A stretch of DNA of 64,000 bases from an uncultured bacterium (GCA_905214875.1 CAJMNR010000010.1:1-64000), one strand, 5' to 3'. Counted from the stretch's first letter, positions 8,354 through 16,846 are shown. A program made the numbers and translations. Notes: generated by a model from the letters alone, not told the origin.

Positions 8354-8405
8354 GCTGTATGCGAAGTTGAAGTCAAAAAACTACTAAGGATAGAGGAAAC
8401 GAAGG

Positions 8406-9890
8406 ATGAAAAAGTTAATAACTGGATGCTTTTTGGTTCTGACAATTTTACTGTTTGGTCAGACAGCAAAAGCAGCAACATCGGTCACAGTGGAAGAAAC
8501 ATCGGTCACAGTGGAACCAAGCGGTGATAAGAGTGGACTAACTGATTATATTGCACTTAGGGATGCAATTAAGGAGTATGACACGATCAACCTCGTAGAT
8601 GGAGGACAATACTATCTAGGTGGAAAAGGTAAGGGCGCAATCAATATCGATGATAATACGACGATCAATGCCACGGGTGCAACCATTCGACAGATGAACA
8701 CTGGGAAGGGAATCTTTAAGACGACGTCAGAAGCCGCAGATAAAGCTGGATATTCTGCACTTAAGAATGTGAAAATCGAAGGCGGTACATGGATTGGTAG
8801 TACGAAGAAGTGTAAAGGATACTCTTTGTTTAAATTTTTCCATGGTCAGAATCTAGTCATAGAAAATGCAACATTTAAGGACAATTATAATGGGCACTTG
8901 CTAGAATTTGCGGGATGCAAGGATGTCATTGTTCGAAATTGTTATTTTGGTGGTACATATAAAGGGGAAGCTACCAACGAAGCGGTGCAGTTTGATAATT
9001 GCACGAAAGGCTGTCTACAAATGGATAGTGAAGAGCAGTATGATAATATTCCTTGTGAAAATATTTTATTTGAGAATAATACAGTGGTTTTTGCTAGGAC
9101 AGTTGGCTCTCATCATACTTCCGGCTACAAAGGGAAGTTTATGAGAAACATAACGATAAGAAATAACAAGCTGACAGCAACTAGAGATATGGGGCTGTTA
9201 GTATATAACTGGTATGATTCTAAGATTGAAAATAATACGATTTCGGGAACGTCAAGAGGTGTTGATATCGTTTCTTTCTTTGGCGGAGCACAGAACCATT
9301 TTTATGGTGGTTATGCAGGTGCAAAAAAGAATAATTCTAAGCCTTATAATATCAGTTTGAAAAACAATACAATTACGACAAAATATGGACCAGCCCTTCG
9401 TGTTAAGGGGGGATCTGTTCGTAGGATATCTGGTGTTACGGTAGAAAACAATACGTTAGAGACGAAATCAAAAAGTTCTTCCATAAACTTGATCCGTGTA
9501 GAGTATGCGAATCAGAAAAAAGGAAAAGGTGTCGTGATACGTAATAATACGTTGAAAGGCTGTTATGCGGCATATCCAATCTACGTTACTAATTCATCCT
9601 ATGTGACACTGCAGAAGATGAAGTATACCGTAAAGTCCAATAAGACCCATAATGTAATACAGTTAACGGACAAGGTATCGAATACTACCGTCAAGAACAT
9701 GACCATTGTTTGCAATAAAAAGAACACGGGAAATGGAATCTATGCCTATAATACGACAGGAGTCAAATTGCAGAGCAATACGATCCAAGGTGCCAAACAG
9801 TATGGCATTCACGTAGTAAAGTCTAAGAAATATTCCATTTCTAAAAATAAAATAACGAAAAGTGGGAAAAAGGCTATTTTGAAAAAATAG
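8406..9890 (+). CDS. Secreted right-handed beta-helix repeat protein
   Basis: A 494-residue protein with a signal peptide (MKKLITGCFLVLTILLFGQTAKA, cleavage after the last Ala) and no lipobox or LPXTG anchor, so it is probably released. From about residue 60 it is made of irregular turns of the N-N-T / I-x-N-N-x-I type (IRNNKLTA, IENNTISG, LKNNTITT, VENNTLET, IRNNTLKG, LQSNTIQG), the signature of a parallel beta-helix as in pectate lyases, NosD and some GH families. I see no clear catalytic motif of a named polysaccharide lyase. A role in binding or cutting plant or host polysaccharide is inference. AGGAAACGAAGG precedes the ATG. It interrupts the rpsU-yqfC neighbourhood. Confidence 0.8.
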   Translation: MKKLITGCFLVLTILLFGQTAKAATSVTVEETSVTVEPSGDKSGLTDYIALRDAIKEYDTINLVDGGQYYLGGKGKGAINIDDNTTINATGATIRQMNTGKGIFKTTSEAADKAGYSALKNVKIEGGTWIGSTKKCKGYSLFKFFHGQNLVIENATFKDNYNGHLLEFAGCKDVIVRNCYFGGTYKGEATNEAVQFDNCTKGCLQMDSEEQYDNIPCENILFENNTVVFARTVGSHHTSGYKGKFMRNITIRNNKLTATRDMGLLVYNWYDSKIENNTISGTSRGVDIVSFFGGAQNHFYGGYAGAKKNNSKPYNISLKNNTITTKYGPALRVKGGSVRRISGVTVENNTLETKSKSSSINLIRVEYANQKKGKGVVIRNNTLKGCYAAYPIYVTNSSYVTLQKMKYTVKSNKTHNVIQLTDKVSNTTVKNMTIVCNKKNTGNGIYAYNTTGVKLQSNTIQGAKQYGIHVVKSKKYSISKNKITKSGKKAILKK

Positions 9891-9906
9891 TAGGTTCCCA
9901 AGAGAA

Positions 9907-9934
9907 AAGAGTTTTGTAATCAAAACTCTTTTTT
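9907..9934 (+). terminator. Terminator of the beta-helix gene
   Basis: AAGAGTTTTG (9907-9916) pairs with CAAAACTCTT (9921-9930), TAAT loop, followed by a T-run. Confidence 0.9.
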
Positions 9935-10010
9935 ATTTGCCCATAATAACATAGTCTAACTTATTTGAGGATTTCATATATTGAATTAGTATCACATAGG
10001 AGGTACCTAT

Positions 10011-10379
10011 ATGAGTCGAAGGCTGAAATCTTCCCATAAAAAATATAAGAAGAATGAAGGAAAAGAGATATATAAGAAGTTTGAAGATAGAGAGAAACAA
10101 GAGAAGGCTATGCAAAAACGTTCCCTTACGGAGTCATTATCACAGTCGCTCAACATTCCAAATGACATTATTGCAAATGCTCCTATCTTAATGGCGACAG
10201 GCAAGAATCATGTCACCTTGGAAAATTATAAAAGTATCCTTGAATATGATGGAAATCTGATTCGTGTTCAGACAAAAAATTGTAGAATTACTATTGAAGG
10301 CAAACGTCTAAACATAGACTATTTTACAAATGATGAAATGCGAATCTCAGGCATCATTGAGTCAATCCGATATCATTAG
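10011..10379 (+). CDS. yqfC: YabP/YqfC-family sporulation protein
   Basis: 122 residues: a long lysine-rich N-terminal extension (about residues 1-45), then the compact YabP/YqfC domain with ITLE-like strands (NHVTLENYKSILEYDGNLIRVQT), I-x-I-EGKRL and a C-terminal MRISGIIESIRY. In Bacillus yqfC and yqfD are mother-cell (sigma-E) genes, and YqfC is a beta-rich protein of the same family as the spore-coat protein YabP. The gene directly abuts yqfD, the pairing seen across spore-forming Firmicutes. AGGAGGT sits 8 bases before the ATG. The family is confident; the biochemical role is not known to me. Confidence 0.85.
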   Translation: MSRRLKSSHKKYKKNEGKEIYKKFEDREKQEKAMQKRSLTESLSQSLNIPNDIIANAPILMATGKNHVTLENYKSILEYDGNLIRVQTKNCRITIEGKRLNIDYFTNDEMRISGIIESIRYH

Positions 10380-10394
10380 TTGGAGGTGTACAGC

Positions 10395-11648
10395 GTGCTT
10401 AAAAGGATTATCATGTGGATTCGGGGGTATTTGCTTGTTGTCATATATGGCTATTCACCAGAACGTTTTTTAAATTTATGTAGTAACCATAGAATACTGA
10501 TTTGGAATTTGAAGAAAATAGAAGGAGGATATGAATTTAACATACGGTTAAAGGATTATTTGTCGCTTCGTCCCATCGTACGTAAGACGAAGACAATGCC
10601 CTATGTAAAGAAACGAGTGGGATTACCATTTTATTTGCAAAGGTATAAAAAGCGGAAAATCTTTTTTTTCGGTGTGTTATTTGCATGTGCCCTTGTCTAC
10701 TATATGAGTTTGTTTATATGGGATATTGAAGTAAGCGGACAGTATTCTCATACGGAAGAAGCCATTGTCAAATTCTTAGATAATGAAGGTGTTTATGCGG
10801 GAATCCGTAAAGGAACATTAAACTGTCAGCATATTGAAGATATTATTCGTAAGAAATATACGGACATTGGTTGGGTTTCTGCAGAAATCAGAGGCACGAG
10901 GCTGCTTCTTAAGATTACAGAGACTAATATGCCAAAGCCGTATGAGGAACAGACCGAACCATGCCATATTGTGGCGGATAAGGATTGTATTATCCAAAGT
11001 ATCGTAACAAGAAAAGGAACTCCACTAGTAAAAGAAGGCCAAGTTGTCAAAAAAGGTGATATTCTAGTATCTGGAGTAGTCGAATTAAAAGGAGACGATC
11101 AGACCATTATAGGGAAGGAAACTGTAGTGGCAGATGCAGATATTACAGTAAAGAGTTTCTATGCTTATAAAAATGAGTTTGGATTGGAATATGATGATAA
11201 GGTGTACACAAACAATTCTATGAAATATTACAGTGTAACTTTATTTGGCAATGAATTCTATATTTGTAATCCGTTAAAGGACTATGACAAATATAAGAAG
11301 TTTGATCATATCGAAGATGAGACAACATTGAAGATCAATAAGAATTTTTATCTTCCTTTCAGCGTAAGCAGTATTGAAAATAAGGAATATGAAGTCGTAC
11401 ATAAAACCTATAGTGAAGAAGAAGCGCTTGCTAAGGCAACCAGTGAATTGGAATTATATATGAAGCATTTACGGGAGCACGGTGTAACGATTGTAGAAAA
11501 TCAAGTCGTGCATACACTGACGGAAGATGGGAAATGTGTCTCGGAGGGAAAAATTATTGTAATGGAGCCACAGAGGGATACAAAGAGCATAACAGAGGAA
11601 GAATCCTATGTGGAACCAACAAAGGAGCCAGAAGAGAATCAGAATTAA
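10395..11648 (+). CDS. yqfD: Sporulation membrane protein YqfD
   Basis: A 417-residue YqfD (SpoIV-associated) protein from GTG 10395; I prefer this start because GGAGGTG at 10382-10388 lies 6 bases upstream, although the frame opens earlier with TTG 10380. Order: an N-terminal cytoplasmic region with the RF-LNLC-like sequence typical of YqfD (PERFLNLCSNHRI), one transmembrane helix near residues 93-110 (IFFFGVLFACALVYYMSLF), a POTRA-like segment (WDIEVSGQYSHTEEAI), and a long extracytoplasmic beta-rich domain with the KKGDILVSGVV motif. The C-terminus is acidic. A sigma-E regulated role in sporulation is inferred from Bacillus. Confidence 0.88.
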   Translation: MLKRIIMWIRGYLLVVIYGYSPERFLNLCSNHRILIWNLKKIEGGYEFNIRLKDYLSLRPIVRKTKTMPYVKKRVGLPFYLQRYKKRKIFFFGVLFACALVYYMSLFIWDIEVSGQYSHTEEAIVKFLDNEGVYAGIRKGTLNCQHIEDIIRKKYTDIGWVSAEIRGTRLLLKITETNMPKPYEEQTEPCHIVADKDCIIQSIVTRKGTPLVKEGQVVKKGDILVSGVVELKGDDQTIIGKETVVADADITVKSFYAYKNEFGLEYDDKVYTNNSMKYYSVTLFGNEFYICNPLKDYDKYKKFDHIEDETTLKINKNFYLPFSVSSIENKEYEVVHKTYSEEEALAKATSELELYMKHLREHGVTIVENQVVHTLTEDGKCVSEGKIIVMEPQRDTKSITEEESYVEPTKEPEENQN

Positions 11649-11661
11649 TGGTAATAAATGG

Positions 11662-11690
11662 TTGATATTATGTGGGCCAAACGTTATAAT
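11662..11690 (+). promoter_or_regulatory. Promoter firing directly into a terminator
   Basis: TTGATA at 11662-11667 and TATAAT at 11685-11690 with a 17-base spacer. The predicted start (about 11696-11698) lies inside the left arm of the terminator hairpin that begins at 11694, so most transcripts would be only about 40 bases unless termination is prevented. Confidence 0.7.
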
Positions 11691-11693
11691 TAG

Positions 11694-11739
11694 ACTTATA
11701 TCTTAGCGATTATCTTTAAGCTAAGATATAAGTTTTTTT
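11694..11739 (+). terminator. Strong intrinsic terminator downstream of yqfD
   Basis: ACTTATATCTTAGC (11694-11707) pairs perfectly over 14 bp with GCTAAGATATAAGT (11720-11733), 12-base loop, followed by seven T. It ends the yqfCD transcript, and also lies at the start of any transcript from the promoter just upstream. Confidence 0.92.
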
Positions 11740-11930
11740 AATCATAAGGAATCGTTTTCTTAGAGAAGTTTCTTTATGATTAAAACGCCCTAAAAAGAAG
11801 GGCGAACGATACGCACAAACGCCTAGGGAAGATGTCGGCTAGTGATGACGGCATTTGATGGCAAAGTATGAAAAACACTTTAATTCTTGATAGAAAAGTT
11901 CTCTTCGAGCCCTCTTCTATCAAATTAAAA
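11740..11930 (+). repeat. Structured leader element, copy A
   Basis: The gap between the yqfD terminator and the methyltransferase gene holds a series of stems: H1 AATCATAA/TTATGATT (11740-11781), then TAAAA, H2 CGCCC/GGGCG (11786-11804), then the single-stranded-looking string GATACGCAC, CCTAGGGAAGATGTCGGCTA (up to 11842), and H3 TTGATAGAA/TTCTATCAA (11887-11923) followed by ATTAAAA. The region before thrS (17124-17270) has the same order of parts and the shared words GAT(A/G)CGCAC, CCT, GGAAGATGTCG and CTA; H3 here closely resembles the first hairpin there. A structured RNA of unknown role is likely. Confidence 0.6.
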
Positions 11931-11961
11931 CCTTTGTAAATGTACTGGAGGAGGCATTTTG

Positions 11962-12705
11962 TTGAGGAAGAACATAGAAGATACGAGAAAAGAATTTGAA
12001 AAAAGTTTTTTAGATGGGGAATTTTATAATCGACAGACGCAGGATGAGCACCATAGAAAGCTGCTTCTTGACAGCCTGCATATCTTTGGGCCAAGCCGTA
12101 TTTTAGATTTGGGGACGGGAACAGGATATTTAGCATTCCCTCTTGCAAAAGCTAGAAGAGATTGCCTTGTAACAGGGTTAGATATCTGTGGTGAGACACT
12201 TCTTAGAGATTTAGAAGAAGCAAAGAAAGAAAAGATTTCTAATATTGAGTTTATAAAGTACGATGGTGGGAATCTTCCGTTTGAGAATAACAGCTATGAT
12301 GTCGTAATGAGCCGCTATGCTTTGCACCATTTCGAGAATCTACAGGATACATTTCATGAGATTTACCGTATCTTAAAGCCGGGCGGACAATTCTTATTTG
12401 CAGATCCGACACCGAAAGAAGCGGATACAGACCGGTTTATCGACCGATATATGCAGATTAAGAAAGACGGACATGTGAAGTTTTACACGCAAGATGAGTT
12501 TGTGCATATGGCGAGTCTAGCAGGACTCGTGTTTGAGACGTCAGCAATGACGAAGATTCGGTTTCCGAGAAAACAGACAGATGAGGTCGATCAGTTAGTG
12601 AATGCTGCAGATGACTCTGTCAAGGAAATGTATGGAATTGAGTATGAGAAAAAGGAAGTTTACACGACATTGGATGTATTGAACCTTTCGTTCTTTAAGG
12701 GCTAG
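11962..12705 (+). CDS. Class I SAM-dependent methyltransferase
   Basis: A 247-residue Rossmann-fold methyltransferase of the UbiE/Coq5-like group. Motif I (ILDLGTGTGYLAFPLA, about residues 45-60) binds SAM, motif II is LVTGLDICGETL, and MSRYALHHFEN and ILKPGGQFLFADPTP are the post-motifs of this family. The substrate cannot be read from sequence. Two consecutive TTG codons (11959, 11962) can start it; GGAGGAGG at 11947-11954 gives the better 7-base spacing to 11962. Its leader contains the structured element A and, upstream, a promoter-terminator overlap, so expression may be controlled by read-through. Confidence 0.88.
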   Translation: MRKNIEDTRKEFEKSFLDGEFYNRQTQDEHHRKLLLDSLHIFGPSRILDLGTGTGYLAFPLAKARRDCLVTGLDICGETLLRDLEEAKKEKISNIEFIKYDGGNLPFENNSYDVVMSRYALHHFENLQDTFHEIYRILKPGGQFLFADPTPKEADTDRFIDRYMQIKKDGHVKFYTQDEFVHMASLAGLVFETSAMTKIRFPRKQTDEVDQLVNAADDSVKEMYGIEYEKKEVYTTLDVLNLSFFKG

Positions 12706-12721
12706 ACAAAAAGCCTTACCC

Positions 12722-12750
12722 TTGAATTAGCAAATAATTCGTGATACTAT
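12722..12750 (+). promoter_or_regulatory. Promoter of phoH-ybeY
   Basis: TTGAAT at 12722-12727 and TACTAT at 12745-12750 with a 17-base spacer, about 50 bases before phoH. Confidence 0.6.
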
Positions 12751-12802
12751 TAATTACATAAATGTATAAGAAAACTTCGGTCATGGAGGATATAAAATTC
12801 GA

Positions 12803-13804
12803 ATGAGTATTGTAGAGACTATTATAGATATACCGAGTGAACACCAAAAGAATGTATTTGGAAACTTAGATGCATATAGTAAAATCATTGAACGCACCTT
12901 GCATGTAACGATTATTTCCAGAGATGGAAGTATCAAAGTTATTGGAAATGGTGATAATGTGACAAAGGCAAAAAGTGTATTCGTGCAGCTTTTGAAACTT
13001 TCTGTCAGGGGGAATGAAATTACTGAACAGAATGTTAATTATGCGTTGTCTTTGTGTATGGAAAATAACGAAGAGGCAATCGTTAGCATTGACTCTGATT
13101 TAATATGTCATACGATTCAGGGTAAGCCTGTAAAACCTAAGACATTGGGACAGAAAGCTTATGTTGACCAGATTCGTAAGAAGATGATCGTATTTGGCAT
13201 TGGACCTGCTGGTACCGGTAAAACGTATCTAGCGATGGCTATGGCAATTACGGCATTTAAAAATGACGAAGTAAGCAAAATCATCCTTACGAGACCTGCC
13301 ATTGAAGCAGGAGAGAAGCTTGGCTTCTTGCCTGGTGATTTGCAAAGCAAGGTTGATCCTTATTTACGACCACTTTATGATGCTCTTTATCAGATCATGG
13401 GACCTGAAAGCTTCATTAAGAATACAGAAAAGGGATTAATTGAAGTGGCACCTCTTGCCTATATGAGAGGGCGTACGTTAGATAATGCGTTTATTATATT
13501 GGATGAAGCGCAGAATACGACTCCAGCTCAGATGAAGATGTTCTTGACTCGTATCGGATTTGGTTCTAAAGTTATCATTACTGGTGACTTATCACAAAAA
13601 GATTTACCAAATGGAACGCAGTCAGGCTTAGAACAGGCAGTCAAAGTCCTTTCTAAGGTGGAAGACATCGGATTTAGTTATCTTACAAACCAGGATGTTG
13701 TAAGACATCCATTGGTACAAAAGATTGTTAAGGCTTACGATGCATTTGAGCAGAAACAAGTCTCATATAAGAATAAAAAGACAACAGGGAAAGCAAAAAA
13801 ATAG
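12803..13804 (+). CDS. phoH: PhoH-like ATPase (YbeZ)
   Basis: 333-residue cytoplasmic ATPase linked to RNA metabolism and ribosome quality control, often working with YbeY. It begins with a KH-like N-terminal region (NVFGNLDAYSKIIERTLHV) and then has the PhoH P-loop domain: Walker A GPAGTGKT at residues 134-141, ILTRPAIEAGEKLGFLPGDL, and Walker B ILDEAQN around 234, followed by ITGDLSQKDLP. Length is normal. It carries AGGATATAAAATTCG upstream of the ATG; ybeY starts 22 bases after its stop, the standard bacterial order. Confidence 0.95.
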   Translation: MSIVETIIDIPSEHQKNVFGNLDAYSKIIERTLHVTIISRDGSIKVIGNGDNVTKAKSVFVQLLKLSVRGNEITEQNVNYALSLCMENNEEAIVSIDSDLICHTIQGKPVKPKTLGQKAYVDQIRKKMIVFGIGPAGTGKTYLAMAMAITAFKNDEVSKIILTRPAIEAGEKLGFLPGDLQSKVDPYLRPLYDALYQIMGPESFIKNTEKGLIEVAPLAYMRGRTLDNAFIILDEAQNTTPAQMKMFLTRIGFGSKVIITGDLSQKDLPNGTQSGLEQAVKVLSKVEDIGFSYLTNQDVVRHPLVQKIVKAYDAFEQKQVSYKNKKTTGKAKK

Positions 13805-13826
13805 ACAAGTTGAGGTAGAAGAACAG

Positions 13827-14321
13827 ATGACAATTCACATTGAATATGAAGCAGAAGAACGCTTAGGATTTGATTATGAATCCACGATTAGGAAAGTAAT
13901 CAATGAGGCAATGGACTATGAGGAATGTCCGTATGAATCAGAGGTAGAAGTAGTAATTACGGACAATGAACGTATTCATGAAGTGAATAAGGAATTTCGC
14001 GATATTGACCGTCCAACAGACGTATTATCATTTCCAATGGTAGAATATGATACGCCTGGAGATTTTGATGTACTTGAAGAATCTGAGGAATGTTTCAATC
14101 CGGAAACGGGTGAACTTTTGCTTGGAGACATTATGATTTCTGTGGATAAGGTGAAAGAGCAGGCTGCTAATTATGGTCATAGCGAAGAACGTGAGTTAGG
14201 ATTTTTAATCGCACACAGCATGCTACATCTATTTGGGTATGACCATATGGAAGATGATGAAAGAGAAGTAATGGAGAGAAAGCAGGAAGAAATTCTTCAA
14301 AAAATAGGATTAGTCCGATAA
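13827..14321 (+). CDS. ybeY: Endoribonuclease YbeY (rRNA maturation factor)
   Basis: 164-residue metalloprotein needed for 16S rRNA 3'-end maturation and 70S quality control. The zinc motif is HSMLHLFGYDH, with ligands His130, His134 and His140; the preceding DRPTDVLSFP motif and LLGDIMIS are also diagnostic. The frame opens further upstream inside phoH, but ATG 13827 is chosen because the conserved N-terminus starts here and GAGGT lies about 10 bases before it. It is coupled to phoH. The dgkA-cdd-era genes that often follow are not seen. Confidence 0.95.
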   Translation: MTIHIEYEAEERLGFDYESTIRKVINEAMDYEECPYESEVEVVITDNERIHEVNKEFRDIDRPTDVLSFPMVEYDTPGDFDVLEESEECFNPETGELLLGDIMISVDKVKEQAANYGHSEERELGFLIAHSMLHLFGYDHMEDDEREVMERKQEEILQKIGLVR

Positions 14322-14351
14322 TTAAATTCTAATTATGAAAGGATGTAAACT

Positions 14352-15443
14352 ATGAGAAAGATTTTTACCATTGCTTTACTGGCCATCCTTACGTTATCAT
14401 TTGCTGGATGTTCCAAAACAGAGGAAGATGCAGAGAATAAAGCGACTCCAGACACGAAGGTTACTGCAATTACGCCCGAGGCTACCAATAAACCACAGGC
14501 CACGGAGGATACGAATCCTGGCAAGGCGCGTAGCAAGTTGACGAATGAATGGATTGATGAGGAAAAAGCAGAGGCTAGACCTTATGCAATTATGCTTAGC
14601 AATATTAAGGCGGCAGCTCCTCAAAGTGGAATATCTCAAGCAAGCATTCTTTATGAGTGCCTAGTAGAAGGCGGAATCACTAGATTTATGGGTCTGTTCG
14701 AGGATTTTGACTCAGAGAAGATTGGATCAGTTCGAAGTGCAAGACATTATTATGTAAGCCTTGCAGATGAATACGATGCAATCATCTGTCATTATGGACA
14801 ATCAAAATATACGGAATCTAAGCTTACTGAGCTTGGTGTAGACAACTTAAGCGGTTTGGAAAGCATCGGTAGCACAGTATTCTATAGAGATGAGAATATT
14901 AAGTCACCACATAATGCGTTTGCAAGTTATGATGGGATTATGGAGGGTACGAAGAAATTAAAATATCGTACGACGTATAGAGATAATTTAACAAGCCATT
15001 ATGAATTCTACGAAGAGGACACAGCACCAGATTCTGATTTAACAGTGAATAAGGTGGCGATTCAGTTCTCGAAAAGCTATGCTCCTGAATTTGTTTATGA
15101 TGAGGAGACAAAGCTTTATGGACGTAATCAGTTTGGAGAAGCACATGTTGATGCTGCAACCGGCAAACAGCTTACTTTTAAGAATCTGATCATTCAGTTT
15201 GTAAAAGAATCCACTATGGATAATGTAGGACGCCAGGATATGGAGCTTAGTGATGCCGAAGGTTCTGGATACTATATCTCAGATGGAAAAGCTGTAAAGA
15301 TTACTTGGAAAAAGAATGAGAAAGATAAGACGATGTCATATTATACTGCCAATGGGGACAAGCTTACTGTAAATACTGGTAAGACTTATATTGCGTTGTT
15401 CCCTGATGATAAGACAAAGAATATTACATTTTATAATAAATAA
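14352..15443 (+). CDS. YerB-like lipoprotein (DUF3048 family)
   Basis: 363-residue secreted lipoprotein: signal peptide with lipobox SFAG-Cys (Cys20), then a low-complexity Thr/Pro/Glu linker (about residues 25-65), then the DUF3048 domain, recognised from RPYAIMLSNIKAAAPQSGIS, YECLVEGGITRFMGLF, SVRSARHYYVSLADEYDAI and the C-terminal YYISDGKAVKITWKK (the DUF3048 C-terminal part). In Bacillus the relative is YerB. Its biochemical function is unknown; surface location facing the cell wall is inferred from the lipobox. AAAGGATGTAAACT precedes the ATG. It lies 30 bases after ybeY and may share that transcript. Confidence 0.88.
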   Translation: MRKIFTIALLAILTLSFAGCSKTEEDAENKATPDTKVTAITPEATNKPQATEDTNPGKARSKLTNEWIDEEKAEARPYAIMLSNIKAAAPQSGISQASILYECLVEGGITRFMGLFEDFDSEKIGSVRSARHYYVSLADEYDAIICHYGQSKYTESKLTELGVDNLSGLESIGSTVFYRDENIKSPHNAFASYDGIMEGTKKLKYRTTYRDNLTSHYEFYEEDTAPDSDLTVNKVAIQFSKSYAPEFVYDEETKLYGRNQFGEAHVDAATGKQLTFKNLIIQFVKESTMDNVGRQDMELSDAEGSGYYISDGKAVKITWKKNEKDKTMSYYTANGDKLTVNTGKTYIALFPDDKTKNITFYNK

Positions 15444-15542
15444 GTAAGGCTAAGGAAAGAATGCTTAGCTGCATCACATTTTTTCATTTTTCTGTATAAA
15501 ATGCTTTTTACAGGGAATACTCCCAAAAAAGGAGTGGTAGAC

Positions 15543-16163
15543 ATGAAAAAACGTATTTATTGGTGCAGTTCGGCATTCTTTTCGCTTGTCGTAATCTTTT
15601 CGGCGGTCTATTATGTTAGTTTACGGGCCTCTTTAAATAAACAGGAAACAAATGAAATTCAAAATGTTAAGACCATCTCCTCAAAAAATGAGGATGCTGT
15701 TAGTGTAGATGGTCATCCTTCCGTACGTATTAACGAAAATACAAAATACGTAGAAGAAAGTTATGATATGGCAGATGCAGTGTATTCTGACAAAACCGCA
15801 GCGATGCCGAAAGAATATATTGGCTTAAACCGGGCAGAACTGGAACAAAAATTGACGGATTATACAAAGAATCTTTCTAAAGAGGAAAAAGATAAAGGGC
15901 TTTTGTATATGACATTGATCTCATTTTCAGACCAATCGGTAACAGTCCGTAAGGTTTATGACAATAAGACCCATTATAAATACTACATTAACGTAAAAGA
16001 CGGTTATGTAGTTGTATATTCCAATGATAAGACAACGATTGTTGATGAACCTGGAATTGATTTTAACAACCTCCATGACAACCAGAAACAAGAGGTGAGT
16101 CAGGGAGTCTATATTGATACCCTTGAGCAACTGTATAGCACATTAGAGAGTTACTCAAGCTAG
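15543..16163 (+). CDS. Membrane-anchored protein with a BofC-like C-terminal domain
   Basis: 206 residues from ATG 15543, chosen because AAAGGAGTGG lies just upstream. One N-terminal transmembrane anchor (about residues 8-27) is followed by an extracytoplasmic region. The C-terminal 60 residues (YYINVKDGYVVVY ... GVYIDTLEQLYSTLESYSS) match the pattern of the BofC C-terminal domain as I know it from clostridial proteins: a KDGYVxVY strand, an I-x-x-L linker and a GIYI..LY..LE.YSS ending. In Bacillus BofC controls SpoIVB signalling in the intermembrane space during sporulation; for this protein that is only a hint. The domain assignment is moderate. Confidence 0.6.
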   Translation: MKKRIYWCSSAFFSLVVIFSAVYYVSLRASLNKQETNEIQNVKTISSKNEDAVSVDGHPSVRINENTKYVEESYDMADAVYSDKTAAMPKEYIGLNRAELEQKLTDYTKNLSKEEKDKGLLYMTLISFSDQSVTVRKVYDNKTHYKYYINVKDGYVVVYSNDKTTIVDEPGIDFNNLHDNQKQEVSQGVYIDTLEQLYSTLESYSS

Positions 16164-16203
16164 CAATATGCAACCTAAATTGCGTAAAAATCCTAAAAAC
16201 GAA

Positions 16204-16237
16204 AAAGCCGTGGTGTACTCCTATTCACTACGGCTTT
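16204..16237 (+). terminator. Terminator after the BofC-C-like gene
   Basis: AAAGCCGTGGTG and CACTACGGCTTT form a 12-bp stem with one G-U pair and a 10-base loop. The T-run after it is short (TTTATT). Confidence 0.6.
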
Positions 16238-16287
16238 ATTCGTCGTCTCTCCATAGTAGCACTTTTTCGATATAAGTAGGCCAAAAC

Positions 16288-16316
16288 TTGACAGCTATCG
16301 GTCAGTTTGTTACTAT
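16288..16316 (+). promoter_or_regulatory. Promoter of the small lipoprotein gene
   Basis: Consensus TTGACA (16288-16293), 17-base spacer, TACTAT (16311-16316). Confidence 0.75.
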
Positions 16317-16360
16317 TATTTGCATAAATAGGCTAACTAAAGGAAAAGGGATTAAGGAAT

Positions 16361-16810
16361 ATGAAGATGAAAAAAAGCACTGCTTGCATTTGTCTTACAG
16401 CATTATCACTTATGTGTGCCAGCTGTTCCTCTAAGGAGTCAAGCAAAAACTCTGTATTGGCAAGTGTAGCTCCAACTCAAACTGCAAAGGCGACGACGTC
16501 ACCAAAGTCAACGGGTTCAGGAGAAACAGATACATCAAAGTACAATAAAAAGATTAAGGGAACTTGGAAAAACACGAAATCAAACGAGGTTTACACATTT
16601 GACGGAGATAAACGTTTTTCCTATAAGGGAAGTGAAAAGTCAACGGTAGGAAAGTATTCATTTACTTCGGATGCTACGAATACAATGATCGTTTTAGGCT
16701 TAGATGAAGACAATGAGATTGAAAATCGCTACTTCAAATTAGTATTTGAAGATGATCACATTAACGTTGTCAATGGAAAAGGCGAAAATGAAACATGGGT
16801 AAAACAGTAA
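16361..16810 (+). CDS. Small lipoprotein with a lipocalin-like C-terminal domain
   Basis: 149 residues: signal peptide ending in CAS-Cys (about Cys22), a Ser/Thr/Lys-rich linker to residue 60, then a compact domain starting KKIKGTWKNTKSNEVYTF and continuing with alternating strands (RFSYKGSEKSTVGKYSF, YFKLVFEDDHINVVNG). The GTWK...YTF opening is common to lipocalin-like and DUF5640-type beta-barrels of clostridial lipoproteins. No ligand or partner can be named. It stands alone behind its own promoter. Two starts are possible (16361 or 16367). Confidence 0.72.
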   Translation: MKMKKSTACICLTALSLMCASCSSKESSKNSVLASVAPTQTAKATTSPKSTGSGETDTSKYNKKIKGTWKNTKSNEVYTFDGDKRFSYKGSEKSTVGKYSFTSDATNTMIVLGLDEDNEIENRYFKLVFEDDHINVVNGKGENETWVKQ

Positions 16811-16818
16811 GTTTCCCC

Positions 16819-16846
16819 TTGACAAATAATGGATTAGTTATAAAAT
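16819..16846 (+). promoter_or_regulatory. Promoter of the thrS T-box leader
   Basis: TTGACA at 16819-16824; the -10 is TAAAAT at 16841-16846 (16-base spacer), overlapping an alternative TATAAA. Confidence 0.7.

Noticed and set aside
8312..8527. Plus-strand frame of 71 codons across the rpsU terminator
   Set aside because: It spans a strong terminator and overlaps the start of the beta-helix gene in another frame; no ribosome site.
9935..10010. Sigma-E promoter for yqfC
   Set aside because: CATATATT resembles a sigma-E -10 but no -35 at the right distance could be found.
11780..12148. Minus-strand frame of 122 codons overlapping the methyltransferase gene and leader element A
   Set aside because: It lies antisense to a clear methyltransferase gene, has no ribosome site, and its composition follows the structured element.
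15449..15469. Terminator after the YerB-like gene (GCTAAG/CTTAGC)
   Set aside because: Six base pairs and no adjacent T-run; too weak to list as a terminator.
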